A program made the position numbers and the translations under genes. From NCBI GenBank assembly GCA_035294305.1, contig DATGLD010000049.1:186001-250000 (forward strand): DNA of 64,000 nucleotides. The letters are read 5' to 3'. The notes under the pieces were generated by a model. That model saw nothing but the letters and a program-made list of their open reading frames with translations, was not told the DNA's origin and did not search any database. Source of the stretch: DASRBN01 sp035294305. GTDB lineage: Bacteria > Chloroflexota > Ktedonobacteria > Ktedonobacterales > Ktedonobacteraceae. Of the stretch, positions 7,747 through 15,526 are shown piece after piece (position 1 is the stretch's first letter; every line of letters starts with the position of its first letter).

Positions 7747-8408
7747 CGAATCAAGGAAGCTCACAGCTATCAGCACTGCAACAGAACAATGAAGATATCG
7801 TCACCCAAGCTCCTGTAGTGAAACCACGGCATGTACGTTTTGCCCGCATTGTCTCGACGGTCCTGACCCCCGTCTCGGTTTCGCTGCCATTCGTATTGCT
7901 GGTGGCTTTCTACCATGCCCGCAATCAACTGGCAGCCCTCATCTACGCATTGATCACGCTCTTTTTTCTCAGCGTCGGCCCTCTGATCTACGTCGTGATC
8001 GGCGTACGTACCGGCAAGCTTTCGGATTTTGACGTGAGTCGTCGCTCAGAGCGCGCCGGGCCTTTTCTGTTCGGCATCATTTCTACCAGTATTGGATTAC
8101 TCGTTCTATCGCTGCTGCATGGGCCAAGAGATTTGCAGACGGCCTTGATTCTGACAACCATCAGCGCTGTGATTCTGATGGTAACCACTCTCTGGTGGAA
8201 GATCAGTATTCATGCCTCAACCATGGCAGGAGCTGCTACAATGCTGACCGTTCTCTATGGCCTGGCCCTGCTGCCCTTGTTCTTGCTGCTGGTACTGGTG
8301 AGCTGGTCGCGCGTCGTCCTGCGCCGTCACACGGTAGCGCAGGTAGTGGCCGGTTCGCTCCTGAGCATTTTCCTTGCGCTGGTCGTATTGAAATTAAGGG
8401 GGATATAG
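7743..8408 (+). CDS. PAP2-like membrane phosphatase
   Basis: This is a 221-residue membrane protein with about six hydrophobic helices. It keeps a degenerate set of PAP2 phosphatase motifs: SRRSERAGPF (motif 1-like), SIHAST (motif 2-like, His kept) and SRVVLRRHT (motif 3, SRx5H). Family members dephosphorylate lipid phosphates such as undecaprenyl pyrophosphate or phosphatidate. The overlap with glutamate racemase suggests a cell-wall lipid-carrier role, which is inference. Motifs 1 and 2 are weak, so activity is not certain. A strong palindromic terminator follows. Confidence 0.72.
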   Translation: MTNQGSSQLSALQQNNEDIVTQAPVVKPRHVRFARIVSTVLTPVSVSLPFVLLVAFYHARNQLAALIYALITLFFLSVGPLIYVVIGVRTGKLSDFDVSRRSERAGPFLFGIISTSIGLLVLSLLHGPRDLQTALILTTISAVILMVTTLWWKISIHASTMAGAATMLTVLYGLALLPLFLLLVLVSWSRVVLRRHTVAQVVAGSLLSIFLALVVLKLRGI

Positions 8409-8413
8409 GATAC

Positions 8414-8469
8414 TTCAGGAAACAGAGAGGCCAGGCGAACATCTTCGCCTGGCCTCTCTGTTTCCTGAA
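8414..8469. terminator. Bidirectional terminator, perfect 26-bp stem
   Basis: The left arm 8414-8439 and right arm 8444-8469 are exact reverse complements around a CATC loop. It lies between the convergent PAP2-like gene (ends 8408) and nuoH (ends 8475), where it can stop transcription from both sides. The ends are TTC/GAA rather than long T runs. Confidence 0.85.
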
Positions 8470-8474
8470 TGAAT

Positions 8475-9857
8475 TTACTGACCTCGACCGCTGGAAACCG
8501 TAGCTCGCTCTGGCAATTGCATAGCGGCGCCTGCCAACCGCTGCGCGCGAATAGCAGGTGCCTGCGCTCTACGTGTCGTGGCGACAGTTGCGCGCCTGAC
8601 CACCTGGATGAAGCCAAACACCAGCAGCCAGTTGATCACGCCCAGGACGACCAGGAAGATGATATTCGATGCGCCCAGAGCGTTGAGAATGAGGAAGATC
8701 GCCGCGGTCAACACGATATTGCCGAGCGTGGTGGGAATGAGGATCAACCACGCGAACTGCATCAGTTGGTCGGCACGCAAGCGCGGCAGTGTGCTACGCA
8801 CCCAGATGAACACGGCGCACAGCAGGTAGACTTTGAGAATAAAGTAAGCAATACCCAGCAGGTTGCCGAGCAGACCCCAGCCAGGTGAATTAAGCCCGGT
8901 CAGGTAGGCAACACCGGGGCCGGACCAGCCACCAAGGAACAAAGTTGTCGCAATCGCCGAAACAATGGTCATGTTGCCGTATTCACCCAGGTAGAACAAG
9001 GCCCAGCGCATGCCGCTATATTCGGTCAGGTAGCCGGCAACCAGTTCCGATTCCGCTTCTGGAAGATCGAAGGGTGAGCGATTCGTCTCGGCGAGACCGC
9101 AGGTGTAGTAGATGATGATCATCAAGGGCTGTACGAGGAAGAACCAGGCCCAGGGCGTAAATCCCTCGAAGATGAAATCGAAGAAACCGATGCCCTTGCC
9201 CGGCCAGGCGGCGGCATTCTGGAAATTGATGATCTCCCGGATGGAGATGGTGCCTATGTTCTGACTGCCAGGGTAGCCGAGCGTGCCGGCCAGAACGCTG
9301 GTGAGCATCACGACGCCGATCAGGGAAAGAACGAGCGGTAACTCATATGAAATCATCTGGGCGGCGGAACGCAGGCCACCGATCAAAGCATATTTGTTAT
9401 TGGAACTCCAACCGGCCATGACAACGCCTACCACGTCAATAGAACTCATTGCTACGTAATAGACAATACCAGTAGCCAGCGCCGTTCCAGGTAGACCTAC
9501 ATATGGCGAAAAAGGTATGACGGCAAAAGCCGCGATGACGGGCGCGAGAAAGACGGATGGGGCGAGCAAGAAAATCGATTTATCGGTCAAAGAGGCATGA
9601 ATGTCCTCTTTCATCAACAGTTTGCCGACATCGGCCACAGTCTGTAACAGTCCCCAAGGACCTGTGTGAATTGGGCCAACGCGATCCTGCATCCAGCCCA
9701 TAATCTTGCGCTCGGCCAGGATCAGGATCACCGCGCTTGTCAGCACGAAGCCGAAAAAGGAGAGGAATGCAACGACAAACTGCAAAAACTGCCAGGAGAA
9801 AATGCCGTTGAACAGTTGCGTTCCCAGACCAGGACTTGTAGAACTTAGTACATACAT
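8475..9857 (-). CDS. nuoH: NADH-quinone oxidoreductase subunit H
   Basis: Membrane subunit of respiratory complex I that helps form the quinone chamber at the membrane/peripheral arm junction. The 460-residue protein has about eight to nine membrane helices and the signatures LAERKIMGWMQDRVGP, GLLQTVADVGKLLMKED and LPEAESELVAGYLTEYSG. It is somewhat longer than usual, with an extra helix and a charged tail (RRATVATTRRAQAPAIRA). ATG 9857 follows GGAG by eight bases. It is the last gene of this nuo operon, 20 bases after nuoD, ending at the 26-bp palindrome. Subunits I-N are not in the window. Confidence 0.95.
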   Translation of the reverse strand: MYVLSSTSPGLGTQLFNGIFSWQFLQFVVAFLSFFGFVLTSAVILILAERKIMGWMQDRVGPIHTGPWGLLQTVADVGKLLMKEDIHASLTDKSIFLLAPSVFLAPVIAAFAVIPFSPYVGLPGTALATGIVYYVAMSSIDVVGVVMAGWSSNNKYALIGGLRSAAQMISYELPLVLSLIGVVMLTSVLAGTLGYPGSQNIGTISIREIINFQNAAAWPGKGIGFFDFIFEGFTPWAWFFLVQPLMIIIYYTCGLAETNRSPFDLPEAESELVAGYLTEYSGMRWALFYLGEYGNMTIVSAIATTLFLGGWSGPGVAYLTGLNSPGWGLLGNLLGIAYFILKVYLLCAVFIWVRSTLPRLRADQLMQFAWLILIPTTLGNIVLTAAIFLILNALGASNIIFLVVLGVINWLLVFGFIQVVRRATVATTRRAQAPAIRAQRLAGAAMQLPERATVSSGRGQ

Positions 9858-9877
9858 AAAGATAACTCCAAAAAATG

Positions 9878-11029
9878 CTATCTATCAACCTCGCCCAGCA
9901 CAAGATCGAAGCTGCCGATGATAGCTACCGCATCACTCATTTTGTGGCCGCGCAGTATTTCGGGCAGGATTTGTAGATTAACAAAGGACGGGCCGCGTAT
10001 CTTCCCACGCCAGGGGTATTCACTGCCGTCGCTGATAAAGTAGATGCCGAGTTCGCCTTTGCTGCTCTCAATGGCAAAATAGGTTTCACCACGAGGAGGA
10101 CGCAGCGCGATGGGAGTGCGCGTGCCGATTGGCCCACCGGGCATCTGATCAATTGCGATACGACAGAGGCGAATGCTTTCATAGATTTCCTGGATACGCA
10201 CCTTGTAACGCGCAAAGCAGTCACCCTCCTGGCGGACCTGAACTTTCACGGGCACTTCGCGATAGGCCATATATGGGCGGTTGACGCGCAAATCCCAGTT
10301 GACACCAGTAGCGCGCAACATTGGGCCGGTCAATCCATAGGCGATGGCCTGCTGGGGATCAATGTAACCGACGCCCTGCGTGCGGGCTTCGAAGATTTCA
10401 TTGCCGGTGATCAATCCCTCCATCTCACCCATGTTCTTCTCAATGCGGTCCAGCAGGGCCTGGCATTCACTAAGCCACCCCTTGGGAAAGTCATGCAGGA
10501 CACCCCCGACGCGTATATAATTGACGTTGAAGCGACTGCCGCCCAGCGCCTCAAAGAGTGAAAGAATTCCCTCACGGTCGCGGAATGCCCACAATACAGG
10601 GGTGTACGCGCCCAGGTCAAGGAGATAGGTGCCAACGGCTACCAGGTGGCTCGCCATACGCTGCATTTCCCCGACCAGCAGGCGGATATATTGCGCGCGC
10701 CGCGGCGGTTCAATGCCCATCTCCTGCTCGACCGCCCCCGCGTAAGCGATTTCGTTGAGCATGGGAGAAAGGTAGTCCGCGTTATCCATGTAGCGGATGC
10801 CGCCCATAATCGGTCGATTTTCCAGGATTTTCTCGATGCCGCGATGCAAGTAGCCAATCACCGGCGTACAATCCACAATCGTTTCGCCTTCCAGCATCAG
10901 CACCAGGCGCAAAACGCCATGTGTGCTGGGGTGCTGGGGACCCATATTGAGCAGCATTTCCTGAGATTTAATTTCCTCGGGCGCTTCTGCGACGTGTGGA
11001 TTTGCGCTTGTACGTTGATTTGTTGCCAT
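9878..11029 (-). CDS. nuoD: NADH-quinone oxidoreductase subunit D
   Basis: This 383-residue, 49-kDa-type subunit of complex I forms the quinone-binding site with NuoB. Motifs include NMGPQHPSTHGVLRL (quinone-site His), GYLHRGIEK, PMLRATGVNWDLR and the end GSFDLVLGEVDR. The length matches stand-alone NuoD rather than a NuoCD fusion. ATG 11029 follows AGAGGAAATCT. The gap to the upstream unknown gene holds two hairpin repeats (11051-11122). Confidence 0.96.
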   Translation of the reverse strand: MATNQRTSANPHVAEAPEEIKSQEMLLNMGPQHPSTHGVLRLVLMLEGETIVDCTPVIGYLHRGIEKILENRPIMGGIRYMDNADYLSPMLNEIAYAGAVEQEMGIEPPRRAQYIRLLVGEMQRMASHLVAVGTYLLDLGAYTPVLWAFRDREGILSLFEALGGSRFNVNYIRVGGVLHDFPKGWLSECQALLDRIEKNMGEMEGLITGNEIFEARTQGVGYIDPQQAIAYGLTGPMLRATGVNWDLRVNRPYMAYREVPVKVQVRQEGDCFARYKVRIQEIYESIRLCRIAIDQMPGGPIGTRTPIALRPPRGETYFAIESSKGELGIYFISDGSEYPWRGKIRGPSFVNLQILPEILRGHKMSDAVAIIGSFDLVLGEVDR

Positions 11030-11050
11030 AGATTTCCTCTAAGTGAGTTT

Positions 11051-11122
11051 GAGGGCGACCACGAGGGTATGCCCTTACTATAAGGTCTATTGGAGGGCGA
11101 CCACGAGGGTACGCCCTGACTA
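11051..11122 (+). repeat. Two direct repeat copies inside the nuo operon
   Basis: Copies at 11051-11080 and 11092-11122 both read GAGGGCGACCACGAGGGT then AYGCCCTKACTA. They fill most of the gap between the unknown membrane-protein gene and nuoD, so each would appear as a hairpin in the operon mRNA, just before the nuoD ribosome site. Confidence 0.85.
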
Positions 11123-11130
11123 AGCTCATG

Positions 11131-11526
11131 TTATGATTTTCGTTGCAGCGAGAGTAATTTGCGCATACGCGTGCCAAAACTGTACGTCCACATCAGGGCC
11201 ATCAGCACGGCCATACCACCGAACAGGTTGCGATTCGGGTCGGTCGAGAGAAAGAACAGGGTGAAAGCCATCAACCAGCAGCCCAGAGCTACCATACCCG
11301 GCATAATCAAGCTCTGCGGGCCCCGCACAACCGGTGAAATGAATGGACGATATACCTGTTGTGCGCTTACAGTCTCTTGCGAGGGGGCTGTCGCGTTGCC
11401 TGCCCGTGCTTGCGCTTTAGAAGTCGAAGGCTTCTGTAGGGGCCGATTCATCGTGCCCACTGCCGATTCATCAGCCCTGCGAGCTGTGGCCTGCGATTTA
11501 CCTGTTCGTTTTCTTGCCTTTGGCAT
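11131..11526 (-). CDS. Unknown two-helix membrane protein inside the nuo operon
   Basis: I do not recognise this 131-residue protein. It has a basic, Ala/Thr-rich N-terminal half (about 70 residues, likely disordered and cytosolic), then two hydrophobic helices, around residues 74-94 (MPGMVALGCWLMAFTLFFL) and 101-117 (GGMAVLMALMWTYSFG), and a basic tail. It lies ten bases after nuoC and about 100 bases before nuoD, on the same strand, so it is almost certainly co-transcribed. It occupies a place where no standard complex I subunit is found. It could be a lineage-specific accessory or assembly factor; there is no direct evidence. Confidence 0.72.
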   Translation of the reverse strand: MPKARKRTGKSQATARRADESAVGTMNRPLQKPSTSKAQARAGNATAPSQETVSAQQVYRPFISPVVRGPQSLIMPGMVALGCWLMAFTLFFLSTDPNRNLFGGMAVLMALMWTYSFGTRMRKLLSLQRKS

Positions 11527-11535
11527 AGTACCTGC

Positions 11536-12288
11536 TCAACTCCCCGGCGCAGTCTTACCGGGCGGTGTCTGGCCCGGTAAGACTGCCGCAGTCACGTTTT
11601 CCTGATTTGCTTCTTCCGCTGCTCCGTGGAAAGCATGCCCAAAGGTCGGCGTACCCGGATGCAGGCGTTCTTCCAGGCCCTGACCGAGCTTCTTCTGCAC
11701 CACATGTTCCACGCCCTTCTGCTGGTACGGCCCGGCAACGGCTACATTCGGGTCAACCTGCGTGGTCGCACGCGGCTTGACGGTTAATGGCACCTGGTGG
11801 AAGCTTTTGAGCAGGGGATAGCCCTCAAAATCATCATCCAGCAGCATACGCCTCAGATCGGGATGGCCTGTGAAGTGAATACCGAACATATCGAACGTTT
11901 CGCGCTCGAGCCAATTCGCCGTTGGCCAGACCGAGACAAGGCTATCTACTTCCGGCTTATCGCTATCTACGCGCACTTTGAGCTGGAGCAGTTGCCCTCG
12001 GGTAAGCGAGCGCACGTGGTAGACGGTTTCCAGGTGATCTATCATATCGACGCCCGAAATACAGCTCAGCATATCAAAACCAAGCTGATCGCGTAGGAAA
12101 CGGCATACAGCCACCAGGTTACTGCGATCAACATCCAGGCTGAGGTAATCGCCTTTCAGCGTCTTGGGGTTGACCGGTTTTCCGGTTATTTGCGCTATTG
12201 GGGCGAGGTCCCGGGCGAGCGCTGCGTTCTGGTCGCGATACCCGCTGGTAGAGGTAGTGAGACTTCTTGGGCGTGGTACTATATCCAT
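11536..12288 (-). CDS. nuoC: NADH-quinone oxidoreductase subunit C
   Basis: This 250-residue, 30-kDa-type subunit lies in the peripheral arm of complex I. The signature ERETFDMFGIHFTGHPDLRR is present near residues 130-150, followed by the DDDFEGYPL-type motif. An Ala/Pro-rich tail of about 70 residues follows the core. The ATG at 12286-12288 has GGGAG upstream and overlaps the nuoA stop by ten bases, so translation is probably coupled; a GTG at 12309 lies within nuoA and is less likely. nuoB, which normally sits between nuoA and nuoC, is absent. Confidence 0.94.
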   Translation of the reverse strand: MDIVPRPRSLTTSTSGYRDQNAALARDLAPIAQITGKPVNPKTLKGDYLSLDVDRSNLVAVCRFLRDQLGFDMLSCISGVDMIDHLETVYHVRSLTRGQLLQLKVRVDSDKPEVDSLVSVWPTANWLERETFDMFGIHFTGHPDLRRMLLDDDFEGYPLLKSFHQVPLTVKPRATTQVDPNVAVAGPYQQKGVEHVVQKKLGQGLEERLHPGTPTFGHAFHGAAEEANQENVTAAVLPGQTPPGKTAPGS

Positions 12289-12647
12289 CGTACAACTCCC
12301 TTGCGCCACGCATAAGCCAGACCAATCGCAAGCACAACAATGAAAAAGAGAATTTCAAAGAAGCCAAAAACGCTTAACTGCTTAAAGATGACCGCCCAGG
12401 CGATAATAAAGACAATATCTACATCAAAAGCGACGAAGAGTAGGGCGAAGATGTAGAACCCCAGCGGGTATTGGACCCAGGCGGAACCTATTGGGGTCTC
12501 ACCGGATTCATAGGTCTGTAGTTTCTCTTTGGTTCTACTATGAGGGGCAATGATGTTTGCCACAGTGGTCGTCAGCATGACGAAGATAAAACCGGCGGCA
12601 AACAGGATGCCCGCGTATAGATAATTGAGGTTAACAGTCGTAACCAA
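12279..12647 (-). CDS. nuoA: NADH-quinone oxidoreductase subunit A
   Basis: Small membrane subunit of complex I with three helices. The 122-residue protein has the family motifs YESGETPIGSAWVQYPLGFY (Glu/Asp near the quinone cavity) and LLFVAFDVDIVF. TTG 12645-12647 is chosen since it is eight bases after GGAGG and gives the normal family length; an upstream ATG at 12701 would place that ribosome site inside the gene. It is the first gene of the operon. Confidence 0.93.
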   Translation of the reverse strand: MVTTVNLNYLYAGILFAAGFIFVMLTTTVANIIAPHSRTKEKLQTYESGETPIGSAWVQYPLGFYIFALLFVAFDVDIVFIIAWAVIFKQLSVFGFFEILFFIVVLAIGLAYAWRKGVVRWI

Positions 12648-12715
12648 GTGCCTTCCCTCCAAATAACTGCCTTTGTTCTGTACATGGTTGAATAAAGGCA
12701 AGATTTGCTGTCTTG

Positions 12716-12724
12716 ATTATAGCA
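12716..12724 (-). promoter_or_regulatory. nuoA: Extended -10 promoter of the nuo operon
   Basis: Read on the minus strand, TGCTATAAT is a perfect extended -10 element about 70 bases before the TTG start of nuoA. The -35 region (TGGTCG) is weak. Confidence 0.55.
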
Positions 12725-12846
12725 CAGGAGAGAAGCATCGACCAGTAGGGGCCGATGGATCGCGCCCAGCGCCCGTTGCGGGACTCGTTGGTGAAAATTC
12801 ATCATCGGCCTTGTTGGTGTGTTTTGTCAAACTCCATCACCCATCC

Positions 12847-15423
12847 CTACACTCCTGGTAGAGGCAATTCTGGTAGGGTAACGTTCTCGGGCTTGGCGAT
12901 CAACTGGACGTTTGATATGGTGGGCTGGCTGCTCATTTCATTGATGTATACCACAATCACGCTTACATTGTCCTCACCGCCACCATCCAGCGCCGCCTGC
13001 ACCAGCTCCTTCCCGGTCTTATTGGGGTCGGGCGCAGGAGCACTCATCAGCCGTTGTATCTCAGGATCGCGCACCATATCCCACAGGCCATCAGAACACA
13101 GCAGCAATTTATCGCCTACCTGGAGTGGCACCTTGAACGTATCAACTTCCACATACGGCTTCTCGCCCAGGCTGCGATAAATCTGGTTGCGTTTGGGATG
13201 CGTGTAGATATCATCGGGTTTAATAATACCCGCGTCAACCAGGCTGGCAACCACTGAATGATCGTGCGTGATCTTGATCAGTCCTTCAGGCTCGCGATAC
13301 AGGTAGGTACGGCTATCCCCCACATTGGCAACATAAGCAACTGCCCCCACGATTAAGGCGGCTGTCATCGTCGTTCCCATATCGGCCCGTTCTTCCATAT
13401 TGCGCTGGTGAACGGCCTGATTTGCGCGCTGCACCCCCTCGTTGAGCAGGTTTTTAAAATCGTCCTCGCTCATCGGCTCATTGCTGGCCAGTTTCGGCAG
13501 CATAAAATCAATGATAGTCTGAATAGCCAGGCGACTGGCGTCCTGTCCATTCGCGTGCCCGCCCATGCCATCGGCCACCACAAATAATCCGAACTCCTGC
13601 GGCTGAGTTTGTGTGGGTCTTGGCGCCTGTAGCGCGAAGTAGTTATCTTCATTGGGTTTGTGCTTGCGCTTAATACCGCGATCGGTGCGCGCCCCCACTG
13701 CCAGGCTCAGATTCATACCTTGCAACTGTTGGATATCATAAGGCTGCGTCTTCTCGGCATCGTTCGCGTTTCCATTGCTGGGCGGGAATTGCAGCGTCGG
13801 CATCTCGCTAATTTCACTGACAGAAGGCGAGGAGGGTGTGCCGGAATAAGCCTGCGCCGGACTCATCTGGGGAGGTGGCTCTACCGGAGGAGGTGGTACA
13901 GCGCGCAGGTGTAATCCAGAATCCGAGGCCGAGAGCAGGTAATGGCAGTTTGGGCATGCGGAATCACCGGCGGTGACCTGTACACCGCAGTTCGGGCAAC
14001 GAACGGTGCTGAAAGGGGATTGCAGCCGCGCCGTAATCTTGGCCTGCTGGCGCTGCGCCTCTATCTCGGCCAGGCGCTGCGCCTCGGCCTGATCTGCCTC
14101 GAATTGGGCCAATTCTTGCTTGCGCCGCGCTCGCGCCTGCCCGAACGTCAGGCTAACCACAATTAATAAAAGTGCGAGTAAGATCACCACGGCAATGATT
14201 GCTACCAGTATGACTTGCTGGGCAGGGAAGCCTAAAATTGTGCCGTTGCCGCTATTTCCGACGCCGGGAGTGGAGGTAGAATGGCTGTTCCTTTGAAGCT
14301 CTGGATCCACAAACTGCTGATCAAAATGCGCGGCGGCCTTAAAATCAGGGTTAGCATTGGCTATGGCAGTGAGCGCCGTATGCGCCCCCAGATAGTCTTG
14401 AGTATAATAAGCCTGAATAGCTTTCTGCCAGTTCGCCTCTAAGGGGTTCTTATGTTGGCCCTGGGCCGCGGGTGAAAATTCTGGCTCCTGGCTCAGCAAA
14501 ACGTTGATCTGGGTTGCGTTGATGGAGGTGTTCTCGTTCACATATATCCCGGTCAATGTTCCATCCGAAGCCACAAGGGGCATTCCCGGCTCATAGTTCA
14601 GAGGTGGGGCTGGAGTAGCCTGGAGCGGGGGAGTGCCGGTTAGGGTCGCGGTGGAAGAGACATTGCCGGGCGAACTGCCCGGCAGGGAGGTGATCGCATC
14701 GGGAACCAGGTACCGTGTCAGCGTGTTCGGGGCCGTTACAAAAGATGAAGTGGGCCAGGATGCCGAGGAAGTGTTTCCGTCTGCCAGTTCGATGCCCACT
14801 GGGGTGCCGGTGGCACTCGAATCAGGAGAAGCAATGGTGAGAAATGGTTGCAGGTGCTGCGCATCGCTATGAAAAGAAAAGAGCAGACCTCCACCGGCGC
14901 TTGCCGGGTCGTCTACCGTTTCAGAGGTTCCACTAGACGCGTCACGACAGAGAGCTTGCTGGCAGGTGAGCCGGCCAATGGAGACGAGTGACGAGGATTG
15001 AGCGGTGTAGGTAGCATTGGCCAGCACCTCAATGGCGGTCAACTCGCCTGATGAGCCCTTACAACTTGTGCCGGCAGTATTAACCAGGAAGCTATCGGTT
15101 AACACCCAGGTATTTTTATCGGTCGGGCTGCTGGGAGACCAGCTGCCCACAATCACGCCTAACCCGCTACAAAGCACGGTCGATGTTTTTGAAGAGCTTC
15201 CAGATACCTGGTAGGTGACGACCAGGCGCACTACTGAAACGCCTGCCAGTTCCAGGACTTCTTGTTGGGAGAATAAGGCAGGGCCGGTCGCAATCCTGCT
15301 TGTAGAGGCGAACGCAAGCGAGGGAATCAGGAGTTGTAGGGCAATGAGCAACCCGCTCCATATACAGAGTACAAGCAACCCGGTACTCCTGCGCATCCCA
15401 GCTACGAAGCGATGCGCGCTCAA
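12847..15423 (-). CDS. Membrane PP2C phosphatase with extracytoplasmic HtrA-like pseudoprotease and zinc ribbon
   Basis: This protein of about 858 residues has several parts. In order: signal peptide (LLVLCIWSGLLIALQLLIPS), a trypsin/HtrA-like domain, a helical linker, one membrane helix (QQVILVAIIAVVILLALLLI), a charged coil, a zinc ribbon (CPNCGVQV...CPNCHYLL) and a C-terminal PP2C Ser/Thr phosphatase of about 290 residues with FVVADGMGGHANG, ANVGDSRTYL, DHSVV and GGGEDNVSVIVV metal motifs. The protease-like domain keeps the fold marks GLGVIVG, WVLTDSFLV and GMPLVASDGTLTGI, but the catalytic His and Ser are gone. TTG 15423 (ten bases after AAGGAGAG) is preferred to ATG 15480. It follows the kinase gene in an operon and likely reverses its action, with the outer domain as sensor (inference). 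Confidence 0.85.
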   Translation of the reverse strand: MSAHRFVAGMRRSTGLLVLCIWSGLLIALQLLIPSLAFASTSRIATGPALFSQQEVLELAGVSVVRLVVTYQVSGSSSKTSTVLCSGLGVIVGSWSPSSPTDKNTWVLTDSFLVNTAGTSCKGSSGELTAIEVLANATYTAQSSSLVSIGRLTCQQALCRDASSGTSETVDDPASAGGGLLFSFHSDAQHLQPFLTIASPDSSATGTPVGIELADGNTSSASWPTSSFVTAPNTLTRYLVPDAITSLPGSSPGNVSSTATLTGTPPLQATPAPPLNYEPGMPLVASDGTLTGIYVNENTSINATQINVLLSQEPEFSPAAQGQHKNPLEANWQKAIQAYYTQDYLGAHTALTAIANANPDFKAAAHFDQQFVDPELQRNSHSTSTPGVGNSGNGTILGFPAQQVILVAIIAVVILLALLLIVVSLTFGQARARRKQELAQFEADQAEAQRLAEIEAQRQQAKITARLQSPFSTVRCPNCGVQVTAGDSACPNCHYLLSASDSGLHLRAVPPPPVEPPPQMSPAQAYSGTPSSPSVSEISEMPTLQFPPSNGNANDAEKTQPYDIQQLQGMNLSLAVGARTDRGIKRKHKPNEDNYFALQAPRPTQTQPQEFGLFVVADGMGGHANGQDASRLAIQTIIDFMLPKLASNEPMSEDDFKNLLNEGVQRANQAVHQRNMEERADMGTTMTAALIVGAVAYVANVGDSRTYLYREPEGLIKITHDHSVVASLVDAGIIKPDDIYTHPKRNQIYRSLGEKPYVEVDTFKVPLQVGDKLLLCSDGLWDMVRDPEIQRLMSAPAPDPNKTGKELVQAALDGGGEDNVSVIVVYINEMSSQPTISNVQLIAKPENVTLPELPLPGV

Positions 15424-15526
15424 ATGTTTTTCTCTCCTTATATGCGGTCTACATTGATGTGTTGTCGTATTGTTTCTCATCGTCCCACTCAGCTCCGCGA
15501 AAGTATGTATTTTGTCCTGCCCCGCC

